NCBI RefSeq assembly: GCF_015278255.1
Contig: NZ_JADIJC010000002.1
Coordinates: 147,601 to 211,600 of the forward strand
Direction of reading: 5' to 3'
DNA length: 64,000 bases
From: Microbacterium hibisci
GTDB lineage: Bacteria; Actinomycetota; Actinomycetes; Actinomycetales; Microbacteriaceae
Shown: in pieces, positions 31,799 to 41,745 of the stretch
How positions within the stretch are numbered: the first letter of the stretch is position 1
How the letters are laid out: the number at the start of each line of letters is the position of its first letter
Made by a program: the position numbers and the translations under genes
The notes under the pieces: model-generated
What the model was told of the DNA's origin: nothing
Database searches by the model: none
Seen by the model: the letters and a program-made list of their open reading frames with translations, nothing else

Positions 31799-32899
31799 TC
31801 ACCAGCCGCCGCGCGTCGGCGTGTGGTCATCGCGGGCGTCATCGGGCATGGCCATCTCGGCGCGGACTCCGAGCAGCCGGAGCGGCCGGCCCGGCTCGAT
31901 CTTGGCCACGAGCTCGAGGGCGCGCTCGACGACGACGGCGCGATCGGAGGTCGACGGGATCTTCTTGGTGAACGTCTTGGTGAGGAAGGGCGCGTAGCGC
32001 ACCTTGAGGCCGAGACCGACGACCGGGCGATCGTCGGCGGCGACCTCGTCGAGCACCTGGTCGAGGAGGTGGCGGGCGGCCGCCTCGATGTCGGCGGGGT
32101 CGACGATGTTCGTCTGGAAGGTCGTCTCCTTGCTGTGCCCGCGCGCGACCCACGGGGTGTCGTCGACGACGGCACTGCCGTCGCCACGACCGAGCTGCCG
32201 ATACCAGAGACCCATCTTCGGGCCGAACTCGGCGGTCAGCGCGTCGGCATCGCCGACGGCGAGTTGTGCGACCGTGTCGATGCCCAGGAGCGCGAGCCGC
32301 TTCGAGATCTTCGAGCCGACGCCCCACAGAGCGATGGTCGGCTTGTCGCCCATGACCTCCAGCCAGTTCTCGGCCGTCAGGCGGAAGGTGCCGCGGGGCT
32401 TGCCGAAGTCGGTCGCGTTCTTGGCGCGCACGAGGGTGTCGCCGATCCCGATGCTGCAGTGCAACCCGGTGCGTTCCAGCACGGCGGCCTGCGTGCGTCG
32501 CGCGTAGGCTTCCGGGTCGTCCGTCGACACGCCGACGAACGCCTCGTCCCAGCCGATCACCTGCACGACGGCGCCCGGCTGCTCGCGCAGCGCGCCCATG
32601 ACCTCTTCAGACGCGGCGAGGTAGGCGGGTGCGTCGACCGGCAGGATGACGGCATCCGGAATCTTCCTCGCGGCGATGCGCAGCGGCATGCCCGAGCCGA
32701 CGCCGTACTCGCGCGCCTCGTACGACGCCGTCGACACGACTGCGCGCTCGGTGGGATCGCCGCGGCCACCGACGATCACCGGCTTGCCGGCGAGCTCGGG
32801 GTTGCGCAGGATCTCGACGGCCGCGATGAACTGGTCGAGGTCGACGTGGAGCACCCACTGCCGCCGCGCGAATCCCTGCCTCACCGCGCTGTCGCTCAC
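31799..32899 (-). CDS. dinB: DNA polymerase IV, DinB2-like (Y family)
   Basis: A 366-residue Y-family polymerase. Metal ligands are Asp20 in HVDLDQFIAAVE and the Asp-Glu of IGWDEAFV. The sequence VDLDQF, GDPTERAVVSTASYEAREYG and GMPLRIAARK resembles mycobacterial DinB2 rather than DinB1. The steric-gate position (second Phe of DAFFAS in ordinary DinB; Leu14 in M. smegmatis DinB2) is Ile25 here, and the short C-terminus shows no clear beta-clamp motif. DinB2 with this gate can use ribonucleotides, so the same is predicted here. The start is GTG 32899 with a GA-rich leader; the encoded N-terminus then matches the family length. Confidence 0.88.
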   Translation of the reverse strand: MSDSAVRQGFARRQWVLHVDLDQFIAAVEILRNPELAGKPVIVGGRGDPTERAVVSTASYEAREYGVGSGMPLRIAARKIPDAVILPVDAPAYLAASEEVMGALREQPGAVVQVIGWDEAFVGVSTDDPEAYARRTQAAVLERTGLHCSIGIGDTLVRAKNATDFGKPRGTFRLTAENWLEVMGDKPTIALWGVGSKISKRLALLGIDTVAQLAVGDADALTAEFGPKMGLWYRQLGRGDGSAVVDDTPWVARGHSKETTFQTNIVDPADIEAAARHLLDQVLDEVAADDRPVVGLGLKVRYAPFLTKTFTKKIPSTSDRAVVVERALELVAKIEPGRPLRLLGVRAEMAMPDDARDDHTPTRGGW

Positions 32900-33068
32900 C
32901 CGCTCGCCCTCGCTGTCCGGCGCATGAGACGAGCGTATGCCCGGCGTCCGACGTGCGCGCGGTTCGCGGCGACCGGCGCCCCCTCGGCGCGACCCGACAT
33001 GTATCACTGCGTCACGTCGTCCCCTCTTCGGACGAGCACCGTCACATCGACGAGCAGAGGAGCCTTCG

Positions 33069-34682
33069 ATGGAACCCACACCGGCGCGGCCGGGAAGCCG
33101 CCGCAGTCTGAGCCGGGTCGCGATAGCGGCCGTCGCCCTCCTCGCGGGATCGACCATCGCCGTGCTCATACCGTCCGCCGCGAGCGGCGAGACCCTGACC
33201 AACGTGCGCGTCGTCATCGAGCGCGTCGAGGAGCGCGGCTGTACCGACACGTTCGACGGCTCGGACTTCTATTCGCGCGTCACGATCGACGGCAACGACA
33301 CGAACTTCGGCGAGATCGAGGACGAGGACGAGATCTCGCCCAACTGGATCGCCGAGCACGTGGTCGACGCCGACGTGACGACATCCGTGCCCGTCGTCGT
33401 CAAGATCTCGGACTCGGACGGCTTCCTGAACTTCGACGACGATGTCTGCGACCTCACCGCGGGTCCAGGGGACGATCTGCACCTGACTGTCGATCTGACG
33501 CTCGGCGGCTGCACCGTGACCGGCGACGTGAGCGGGCAGTGCGACTCGCAGCTGACGACCACCGGCGGCGGCGACGAGAGCGTGTTCGTGCGCTTCCGCG
33601 TCGAGGCCGACGTCGACGCGCCGCCGCAGACGGCGTCCGATGCGCTGGTGCGCTGCACGCACTCGCCGCTGTGGCCGCAGCCCGGCGACACGGTGACCAT
33701 CACCGCCGAAGCGCTGGACCCTGCGCTCAACGTCGGCGACACGATCCAGGACACGTCCACGGGATCGGGCCCGCCGCTGGTCAACCGCACCGTCCTGGTG
33801 GACCAGCTCGAGATCTGGGTGAACGACAAGGCCGGACCGGACCAGGTCGCGACCACGGCATCCACCACCACCTTCACGGTGCCCAATGTCAACGCGGGTG
33901 ACCTCGTCTATTCGTGCAAGGTCGCGACAAACGGCGAAGAGAGCTTCACCGGCTGGCGACGCACGCGGGTCGGCCCGCCCGAGCAGGGGTCCGCGGTGCC
34001 GGTGCTCCTCACCGGTGGGCGCGCGAACCGGGTCGATGTGGTGCTGATCGCCGACGGCGACGACTTCACCGGCGCGGCTGACACGGCCTTCCAGACCGCC
34101 GTGGCGAGCACGATCCAGGGCGCGCACTTCGGGGAGGGCTTCTTCCTCGCGCGGCAGCAGGGCTTCAACTTCTGGCTGGCCACCGGCACGGGCGACTCCG
34201 AGGTCGCCGCCCCCACGCCATCCGACCCCAACGCGACGAAGTGCCAGCCGCAGGGGCCGGCGAACTGGGCGACCGACTACTCGTGGGCCGACACCGGTGC
34301 CGTCCTGCACGCCAACACGTTCCGCGACTGCGCCTCGAACGGCATGTTCACCAGCGAGCCGACGTCGCTCGGGACGGTGCTGCACGAGACGGGCCACTCG
34401 CCCTTCGGACTGCCCGACGAGTACTGCTGCGACGGCGGCTACTGGGAGAACACGCCCAACCCGACGATGTTCGACACGCAGGCCGAGTGCGAGGCCGATG
34501 CACCGAACCTCGGACGCACCGCGGCCGACTGCCGCTCGATCGCCGAGACCGACGGGCCGACGTGGTGGGTCTCCGAGCCCGATCCCGACGACCTCATGAA
34601 CAGCGACAGACGACCACCCAGAGCCGGCGACATCCGGCGGATGGACTGGTTCCTGACCGAGTGCCTCGACGGAAACTGCTGA
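33069..34682 (+). CDS. Secreted M64-like metallopeptidase
   Basis: A 537-residue secreted protein. A signal peptide of about 38 residues (SRVAIAAVALLAGSTIAVLI, ending at an ASG-like site) leads to an Asp/Thr-rich beta region of about 270 residues, with paired Cys, that looks like an accessory domain. The catalytic part starts at about 320 (RVDVVLIADGDDFTGAADTAF) and contains LHETGHSPFGLPDEY, an HExGH site (about residue 438) in the style of IgA peptidase M64 (HEFGH...LADEY). Several Cys follow (EYCCDGG, CEADAPN, ADCRS) and suggest disulfides. The gene is 10 bp before another secreted protein and likely co-transcribed. The substrate is unknown. Confidence 0.8.
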   Translation: MEPTPARPGSRRSLSRVAIAAVALLAGSTIAVLIPSAASGETLTNVRVVIERVEERGCTDTFDGSDFYSRVTIDGNDTNFGEIEDEDEISPNWIAEHVVDADVTTSVPVVVKISDSDGFLNFDDDVCDLTAGPGDDLHLTVDLTLGGCTVTGDVSGQCDSQLTTTGGGDESVFVRFRVEADVDAPPQTASDALVRCTHSPLWPQPGDTVTITAEALDPALNVGDTIQDTSTGSGPPLVNRTVLVDQLEIWVNDKAGPDQVATTASTTTFTVPNVNAGDLVYSCKVATNGEESFTGWRRTRVGPPEQGSAVPVLLTGGRANRVDVVLIADGDDFTGAADTAFQTAVASTIQGAHFGEGFFLARQQGFNFWLATGTGDSEVAAPTPSDPNATKCQPQGPANWATDYSWADTGAVLHANTFRDCASNGMFTSEPTSLGTVLHETGHSPFGLPDEYCCDGGYWENTPNPTMFDTQAECEADAPNLGRTAADCRSIAETDGPTWWVSEPDPDDLMNSDRRPPRAGDIRRMDWFLTECLDGNC

Positions 34683-34692
34683 GGAGACGACG

Positions 34693-35985
34693 ATGAACAC
34701 CACGACGAAGCGCCGCACCGTGCTGGTGGCGGGCGCTGTGGCCGCAGCGACGGCTCTGACGCTGACCGCCGGCGCCATGACCGGGTACGCCGATCCGTTC
34801 AGTGACACCGACCCGGTGGCCGCCCCGATCCCCGAATACGACTACGACGACACGGCGCGCTCGTTCGTCGTCGAGGCCGACTTCGGCGCCACGACGGCGA
34901 CGCCCACCGCGGTGGTCGTGGGCATGCAGCGGGCACGCACGCACATCGGCGACCCGGCGCTGCTCGAGCTGCGTCTCGAAGGCAACACGGGCGACCTGGT
35001 CGACAGCATCGACGCGTGGGACCCGCGCTGGGTCTTCGAGGAGACCGAGACCGGGGGAGAGCGTCGCGTGATCCGTCCCGGGCCCGGGATCCTGACGGTG
35101 CCGTTCGACGCGGACGCCGAGACCATGGTGGTGAACGACCTGCGGGCCGGCACGACGCTGGCCGAGATCGACCTCGCGCCCGCCGTGCGGGAGTACTGCC
35201 TGGAGCATCCCGAGGACGCCCAGTGCGTCGAAGCCGATCTGGCGGTCACGGCGATCGCCGCGGACGGCGTCGGGTTCAGCGTCGTCGGCGCGACCACGTC
35301 CTTCGAGGTGGCGACCGAGGTCGAGAACCTCGGCCCCGACGGCCCTGTCGACGCGGTCGTCGAAGAGACGGTCACCGCGGGCCCGGGTGTCGTCGTCGCC
35401 CCGGCTTCGGCGACATGGGATGCCGACGCGCTCGCCGTGGGGGTGCCGCGGGAGCACACCGGCTCGTACGACATCACCTGCACCGAGCCCGGTGTCCACA
35501 CCGTGACGATCGCCGCCGTCGTAGCGCCGGTGCTCGCCAAGGTCGCCGATCCCGATCCCGCGAACGATCAGGCCCCGACCGACTTCTCGATCGACTGCGC
35601 CGTGCCGGTGAAGCTCGACATCAAGCCGGGGTCGGCGCGCAATCCGGTGAACGTGAAGGAGGCGAGCATCCCGATGGCGGTGCTGACCACCGCCGCCGGG
35701 GAATTCGGGCTGCCGCTCGCCTTCGACGCCACCGCGATCGACGCCGACAGCGTCCGCATCGGCGACCGTGATCCGCTCGTCGCGTCGGCTGACGGCGTGC
35801 CCGAGCGGCACGGCAGGGTGCACCTCGAAGACGTGACGACGGCCGACGGCGATCGTGACGCGATGCTCCACGCCGCAGGCCGCGACATCCCCGTGCGCAA
35901 GACCACCACGGAGCTGTGCGTGCGCGGCACGACCGCCGATGGGCTGAGCTTCTTCGGCTGCGACGCCGTCGACGTGGTGCCCTGA
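34693..35985 (+). CDS. Secreted beta-rich protein with C-terminal IKPGS-type domain
   Basis: A 430-residue exported protein. The signal peptide is about 35 residues (VLVAGAVAAATALTLTAGAM). The middle (about 180-300) looks like a CARDB/Ig-like repeat (ADLAVTAIAADGVGFSVVGA, then FEVATEVENLGPDGPV). The C-terminal 115 residues begin VKLDIKPGSARNPVNVKEAS and carry IPMAVLTT, VRIGDRDP, RHGRVHLEDVTTADGDRDAM and CVRGTT, a module found at the ends of secreted proteins in several phyla and with calcium-like Asp loops. It is next to the M64-like peptidase and may be a substrate-binding or inhibitor partner. Confidence 0.72.
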   Translation: MNTTTKRRTVLVAGAVAAATALTLTAGAMTGYADPFSDTDPVAAPIPEYDYDDTARSFVVEADFGATTATPTAVVVGMQRARTHIGDPALLELRLEGNTGDLVDSIDAWDPRWVFEETETGGERRVIRPGPGILTVPFDADAETMVVNDLRAGTTLAEIDLAPAVREYCLEHPEDAQCVEADLAVTAIAADGVGFSVVGATTSFEVATEVENLGPDGPVDAVVEETVTAGPGVVVAPASATWDADALAVGVPREHTGSYDITCTEPGVHTVTIAAVVAPVLAKVADPDPANDQAPTDFSIDCAVPVKLDIKPGSARNPVNVKEASIPMAVLTTAAGEFGLPLAFDATAIDADSVRIGDRDPLVASADGVPERHGRVHLEDVTTADGDRDAMLHAAGRDIPVRKTTTELCVRGTTADGLSFFGCDAVDVVP

Positions 35986-35999
35986 CCCCGGTCACCTGA

Positions 36000-36036
36000 G
36001 GGGGACGGATGCCGCGGCCCGCGGCATCCGTCCCCC
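36000..36036. terminator. Strong hairpin terminator after the secreted pair
   Basis: Perfect 17-bp stem (36000-36016 with 36020-36036) and a 3-nt loop, starting with a run of G and ending in a run of C, then TTCC. The stem contains the frequent GGATGCCG octamer and its complement. It lies 15 bp after the stop of the secreted gene. Confidence 0.8.
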
Positions 36037-36168
36037 TTCCGTTGACGGTGCCGACGTCGAGGGACGAGAGTTCGCCTCGATGTACCCGGCCCTCCGGCCA
36101 GGCGTCAAGCCCCGTGCGACTGCCGCACGGCGCACCTAGCGTGGGCGGTCAGCGAGAGAGGAAGAACG

Positions 36169-36507
36169 ATGTCGGACAACCTGCCTGATGACATCCCCCG
36201 AGCGCCGGACGGCCAGGTCGGCGTGCAGCCGCTGCGCGACGAGGACACGTCGATCGAGCCCGATCCCACGCGGGATCCGGCCCAGGTCGAGTGGGACCGG
36301 ACCGCCGGCGCGGACGCCGACGTGTTCGAGGAGGACCCGGCGACGGCCACCGGCGACGACCCGGCGCACCTGCCCGCCGACGACGAAGAGGTGCCGCGCG
36401 CCGATCTGCCGCCCGCGGCGGTGCAGCCCGAGACGCAGGACCTCGACCCCACGATCGCCGAGCTCGGCGACGAGGGGCAGGGCGACCTCGCGCCCGAGGA
36501 CTACTGA
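36169..36507 (+). CDS. Small acidic hypothetical protein
   Basis: A 112-residue, very acidic and Pro/Asp-rich protein (LPDDIPRAPDGQVGVQPL, then LPADDEEVPRADLPPA) with no hydrophobic core, so probably disordered. Similar short acidic proteins are common in Microbacteriaceae, with unknown role. ATG 36169 is preceded by GAGAGGAAG, a good ribosome site. It is a stand-alone gene between two repeat tracts. Confidence 0.6.
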   Translation: MSDNLPDDIPRAPDGQVGVQPLRDEDTSIEPDPTRDPAQVEWDRTAGADADVFEEDPATATGDDPAHLPADDEEVPRADLPPAAVQPETQDLDPTIAELGDEGQGDLAPEDY

Positions 36508-36640
36508 CGATCCGCGCGGGCGGAGACGGATGCCGGGGCAGCCGTCTCCGCCCTCGCGGCTGCCTGCCAACTGCCGAAACGGCTGATGCACTTCCGGTTC
36601 ACACAGCCTTCAGCCCGGGCCCCGTGTGAGCCCGCGCCGC

Positions 36641-36720
36641 GCGACCACGCGTGACGCCGCGCGACCACGCATAACGCCGCGCGACCGCGCATGACGCCGC
36701 GCGACTACGCACGACGCCAG
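36641..36720. repeat. 20-bp tandem repeat, four units
   Basis: Four degenerate units of 20 bp (consensus GCGACCACGCATGACGCCGC) start at 36641, 36661, 36681 and 36701 in the gap before the DUF1684 gene. They differ at two to five positions. The remainder of 36508-36792 shows nothing else. Confidence 0.8.
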
Positions 36721-36792
36721 GCGGGAATGAGGGCGCCCGCGAGCTGTTGGGATGGAGGGGCGATCCCGCGCCCCGACGCCCGAAGGACACCG

Positions 36793-37617
36793 ATGAGCCG
36801 CCCCGCGAGCACGCCCGACACGATCACCGACGAGCGCTGGAGAGCCCTGTCGTCCGAGCACGGCATCGCCGCGCTGCGGCACACGCACTGGCTGGACCCG
36901 GAGGCCCGGGCGTACGAGGGCGCTCCCGGCGTCTGGCGCGCCGTGGATGGCCGAGTCGTGGGCACCGGGCTTCGCGCGGATGCATCGACCGGGCTTCGCA
37001 CGGACGCACCGACCGGGCTTCGCGCGGACGCATCGACCGGACTTCGCGCGGACGCATCGGAGGTCGTGCCCGACGACGTGGTGCTGGCTCCGGGCGAGCA
37101 CCTCGATGTGGGGCAGCTGCGACTGAAGGCGATCAGTCGCGAGGGCGCGCCGGCGTTGCGCGTCTTCGACCCCGAGACTCCCGGGCGTACCCGGCTGCGC
37201 GGCATCCTGTCGTTCCCCTTCGCCGAGGAGTGGGTGCTGCCGGGCCTGTTCCGCCCCGCCGCCGAGGGCGAGGTCAACGTCATCAGGAGCGTCGACGGCT
37301 ACGAGCGCGAAGAGGCCGCCGTCGGCACCGTCTCGCTCGAGGTCGGCGGTGCGCCGGTCGAGCTCACCGTCACCGGCGACCCCGCACAAGGGCTGAGTGC
37401 CGTGATCGCCGACGCGACGAGCAACGTCGATTCGTACCGCTTCCGGTTCCTCCCGATCGACGGCCCGGCAGCCGACGGCTCGGTCACGGTGGACTTCAAC
37501 CGGGCTTACCTGCCGCCGTGCGCGTTCAGCGACCACTACGTGTGCCCGCTGCCGCCGGCGAACAACCGTCTCGCGGTGCGCGTCGAGGCCGGGGAGCGCG
37601 TCACCGCACACGACTGA
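36793..37617 (+). CDS. DUF1684 family protein with in-frame repeat insertion
   Basis: A 274-residue DUF1684 protein. The family core is clear in GRTRLRGILSFPFAEEWVL (about residue 130), PVELTVTGDP, and the highly conserved VDFNRAYLPPCAFSDHY and CPLPPANNRL near the C-terminus. Its function is unknown; the core resembles a small beta-barrel enzyme. Residues 59-90 are a tandem repeat of four 8-residue units (GLRADAST-like), inserted in the N-terminal third where relatives have a short loop. ATG 36793 has a GAAGGAC ribosome site. Confidence 0.82.
   Translation: MSRPASTPDTITDERWRALSSEHGIAALRHTHWLDPEARAYEGAPGVWRAVDGRVVGTGLRADASTGLRTDAPTGLRADASTGLRADASEVVPDDVVLAPGEHLDVGQLRLKAISREGAPALRVFDPETPGRTRLRGILSFPFAEEWVLPGLFRPAAEGEVNVIRSVDGYEREEAAVGTVSLEVGGAPVELTVTGDPAQGLSAVIADATSNVDSYRFRFLPIDGPAADGSVTVDFNRAYLPPCAFSDHYVCPLPPANNRLAVRVEAGERVTAHD
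36967..37062 (+). repeat. In-frame 24-bp minisatellite, four units
   Basis: Units start at 36967, 36991, 37015 and 37039, each 24 bp, encoding GLRADAST, GLRTDAPT, GLRADAST and GLRADASE. The length is a multiple of three, so copy-number change keeps the DUF1684 frame. Confidence 0.9.
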
Positions 37618-37706
37618 GAGTGGTGCTCGCATGCGGACCGCAGGTGCGAGCACAATGGGCCTGCATCCGGAGTGCGTCCGGATCCAGCCCGATCCGAGGA
37701 GCCGAC

Positions 37707-38828
37707 ATGGCCCGATCACTCTCAGAGATCCGTGAGCGCTCGCGCGCCCGTGCGCAGGCGCGTGCGGCAGCCCGCGCCGAGCTGAAGAACACCGCGTACG
37801 AGATCTTCATCGGCGCCCTGTCGATCCTGTCGATCGCGAACCTGGTACTGGTCTACCTCGTGGCGGGCGATTCGGCGCTCGAGCTGGTGCTGTCCGTGAT
37901 GAATGCGCTTTTCAGCGTCATCTTCCTCGGCGACTTCATCTACCGCCTCGCCACCGCGCCGTCGGCCGGCCGCTACTTCTTCCGCGGCTTCGGGTGGGCT
38001 GACCTGCTCGCAAGCCTGCCGTTCCCGCAGTTCAAGATCCTGCGCCTGTTCCGGCTGCTGCGCGTCTTCCGCCTGCTGCGCGAGCTCGGGCCGCGCACCG
38101 TCTGGAACACCCTCGTCAAGGATCGCGCGAACAGCGCCCTGATGACGCTGCTGCTGCTGGGCGTGCTGGTGCTGCAGTTCGGGAGCATCTCGATCCTCGC
38201 GGTCGAGGAGAACGCCGAGGGCGCGAACATCACCTCCGCCTCCGACGCGCTCTGGTACACGCTCGTCACGATCTCGACCGTCGGCTACGGCGACCAGTTC
38301 CCGGTGACCAACGCCGGCCGGCTCATCGGAGCCCTCATCATCGTGGTCGGCGTCGGCATCTTCGGCACGTTCACGGGCTATCTCGCCAACCTGTTCCTCG
38401 GGCCGCGCAAGGCTGCGCAAGAGCTCGAGGAGACGGAGACGGATGCCGCGCCCCCGGCGTCGACCGAGGGTGCCGAGGTCGTGGCAGGAGAGCCGGCAGC
38501 GGAGCCGAGCGCGACAGTCGCGTCGTCCGCCGCCGCGGAATCCCAGCCGCCCTTGGCCGTGCACGCCGCGAAGGGCGTCGCCGCCGGCGCGGTCGCGGGT
38601 GCCGTCGCGGCGGGCGTGGCGGCCGGCTCGTCGGGGGCGGGGCCGCGCAGTGCGCCCGGCGCCCCCGTGTTCGCCGAGGATGCCGCCGCGTCAGGCGACG
38701 GCATGTCTCCGCGAGCAGCCGCGGGTGAGGCCGACGCGGCGACCGCCGAGCGGCTGCACGTCCTGCTCGCCCAGCAGGAGGAGACGCTCGCCGAGATCCG
38801 CCGACTGCTCGCCGGCGCCCCATCCTAG
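37707..38828 (+). CDS. Voltage-gated potassium channel-like ion transporter
   Basis: A 373-residue channel with six membrane segments in the first 230 residues. The S4 sensor FKILRLFRLLRVFRLLREL has Arg/Lys at every third position, and the selectivity filter is TVGYGD (191-196) in the pore loop. The N-terminus is a positively charged helix (RERSRARAQARAAARAEL). The C-terminal 130 residues are Ala/Glu-rich, with a Gly/Ala zipper stretch (AAKGVAAGAVAGAVAAGVAA), then a helical end (RLHVLLAQQEETLAEIRRLL) likely to form a tetrameric coiled coil. ATG 37707 follows GAGGAG. Confidence 0.92.
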   Translation: MARSLSEIRERSRARAQARAAARAELKNTAYEIFIGALSILSIANLVLVYLVAGDSALELVLSVMNALFSVIFLGDFIYRLATAPSAGRYFFRGFGWADLLASLPFPQFKILRLFRLLRVFRLLRELGPRTVWNTLVKDRANSALMTLLLLGVLVLQFGSISILAVEENAEGANITSASDALWYTLVTISTVGYGDQFPVTNAGRLIGALIIVVGVGIFGTFTGYLANLFLGPRKAAQELEETETDAAPPASTEGAEVVAGEPAAEPSATVASSAAAESQPPLAVHAAKGVAAGAVAGAVAAGVAAGSSGAGPRSAPGAPVFAEDAAASGDGMSPRAAAGEADAATAERLHVLLAQQEETLAEIRRLLAGAPS

Positions 38829-38912
38829 AGCGGCGCCCGAATTCCGCCCGGCAGCCGTTCGTGGGCCGTGCCGGTAGGCGGGTCGTGTCATCGGCCCATC
38901 GCCTTCTCGGCG

Positions 38913-38993
38913 CCGAAAACCTGGTCGATCACCTCGACGCGCCGATGACGGATGCCGCGAGCCGGCGCGTCGCGCGATCGGCCAGGTTTTCGG
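38913..38993. repeat. 81-bp palindromic intergenic element, copy A
   Basis: Perfect 12-bp terminal inverted repeats (CCGAAAACCTGG and CCAGGTTTTCGG), extending to 18 bp with one G-T wobble. The centre contains GACGGATGCCG. It lies between the convergent channel and LacI genes. A second copy of the same length lies at 45075-45155. Confidence 0.75.
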
Positions 38994-39027
38994 GCACCGT
39001 GCCCGCGGTCCGGGCGCCGCCGCGCCG

Positions 39028-40038
39028 TCACCGGGGTCGCGTCGATGCCCGCACGACGAGCTCGGGCGGGAACACCGTCTGCCGGGCGATGCTGTCGGGG
39101 TCAGCCGCCTCCTCGAGCACGATCCGCAGCGCGGTGCGTCCGATCATGCGGCTCGGCTGACGGATCGACGACAGCGGCACCGCGGCGGCGGCGGCGAACG
39201 AGATGTCGTCGAATCCGATGATCGCGATGTCGTCGGGCACCAGCATCCGTCCGTCCACCACCAGGGACTGCAGCAGGCCCAGTGCGAGCAGGTCGTTGGC
39301 GGCGAACAGGGCATCGGGCCACTCGCGGCGCGGGCGCGCGATGATGCGCGTGCCGGCCGCGACGCCCTCCTCGACCGTCATCGCGGCGGTCGCGACCACC
39401 TCGAGGTCGACGTGGTCTCCCGCGTTCTCGGCGGCGACGCGCGCCCCGGCGAGCCGGTCGTTCACTTGGCGGATGTCGAACGGCCCGCCCACGAAGGCGA
39501 TGCGACGCCGGCCGCCGTCGATGAGGTGCTCGACGGCGAGTCGCCCGCCTGCGACGCTGTCGACCGACACGGAAGAGAAGCGGCCGTCGCCGCTGAATCG
39601 ATCGACGAGCACCGTGGCGATGCCGCGCGCGTGCAGCCGATGCAGGCGCGAGGTGACGTCGCCGTACGGCGCGATGAGGAGACCGCGCACCTGCTGCTCC
39701 TCGAACAGGTCGAGGTAGAGGCGCTCGCGGCGGTGGTCCTCATCGGTGTTGCCGTAGAGGATCGCGATGCCGTGGCGGGTCGCCTCGTCTTCGGCGCCGC
39801 GGACGACGTCGTTGTAGAAGGGGTTCTGCCCGTCGAGCACCACGAAGCCCACGGTGGTGCTGACGCCCGCCCGGAGCTTGCGCGCGGCGTCGTTGCGCAC
39901 GTAGCCGAGCTCTTCGATCGCGCGGATGACGCGGTCGGCCGACTCGGCCGACACCTCGTCGGGACGGTTGAGGACGTTCGAGACCGTGCCGACCGAGACC
40001 CCCGCGCGCTGCGCGACATCACGGATGCTCACTGGCAC
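39028..40038 (-). CDS. LacI-family transcriptional repressor
   Basis: A 336-residue LacI regulator: helix-turn-helix SIRDVAQRAGVSVGTVSNVL, hinge DAARKLRAG, then a periplasmic-binding-like sugar domain with IGFDDISFAAAAAVPLSSIR. It is divergent from a rhamnose-type ABC importer. The perfect palindrome at 40147-40162 between them is its obvious operator. The inducer is probably L-rhamnose or a derivative. The start is GTG 40038; GTG 40032 is a second choice giving the common MSIRDVA opening. Confidence 0.9.
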   Translation of the reverse strand: MPVSIRDVAQRAGVSVGTVSNVLNRPDEVSAESADRVIRAIEELGYVRNDAARKLRAGVSTTVGFVVLDGQNPFYNDVVRGAEDEATRHGIAILYGNTDEDHRRERLYLDLFEEQQVRGLLIAPYGDVTSRLHRLHARGIATVLVDRFSGDGRFSSVSVDSVAGGRLAVEHLIDGGRRRIAFVGGPFDIRQVNDRLAGARVAAENAGDHVDLEVVATAAMTVEEGVAAGTRIIARPRREWPDALFAANDLLALGLLQSLVVDGRMLVPDDIAIIGFDDISFAAAAAVPLSSIRQPSRMIGRTALRIVLEEAADPDSIARQTVFPPELVVRASTRPR

Positions 40039-40104
40039 GTCATCGTCTCCACTTCGTCGTCGGATCTGCGTCCGGTCACGATTCGGTCAACCTCGCCGAG
40101 CGAC

Positions 40105-40133
40105 TTGACCGCGATCGCACTGAACTTTAGAGT
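40105..40133 (+). promoter_or_regulatory. Sigma-70-like promoter of the rhamnose-type importer
   Basis: -35 TTGACC (40105-40110), 17-nt spacer, -10 TAGAGT (40128-40133). The predicted start is near 40140, just before the operator. Confidence 0.6.
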
Positions 40134-40146
40134 AGCCTGAACTTCA

Positions 40147-40162
40147 CCTGAATCGATTCAGG
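40147..40162. promoter_or_regulatory. LacI operator (perfect 16-bp palindrome)
   Basis: CCTGAATCGATTCAGG with the central CG typical of LacI-family sites. It sits right after the predicted transcription start of the importer and 109 bp from the repressor start, so it can control both. Confidence 0.8.
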
Positions 40163-40203
40163 AACTTTCAGAATCTTTGACTCACCTCGATGAGGAGGAT
40201 GCC

Positions 40204-41741
<1,538 letters not shown>

Positions 41742-41745
<4 letters not shown>

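Noticed and set aside
36601..36720. CRISPR array
   Set aside because: The 20-bp units are directly adjacent with no spacers and are degenerate; no cas genes are nearby.
38913..38993. Insertion sequence with terminal inverted repeats
   Set aside because: Only 81 bp long with no coding capacity and no obvious target-site duplication; better treated as a palindromic repeat element.
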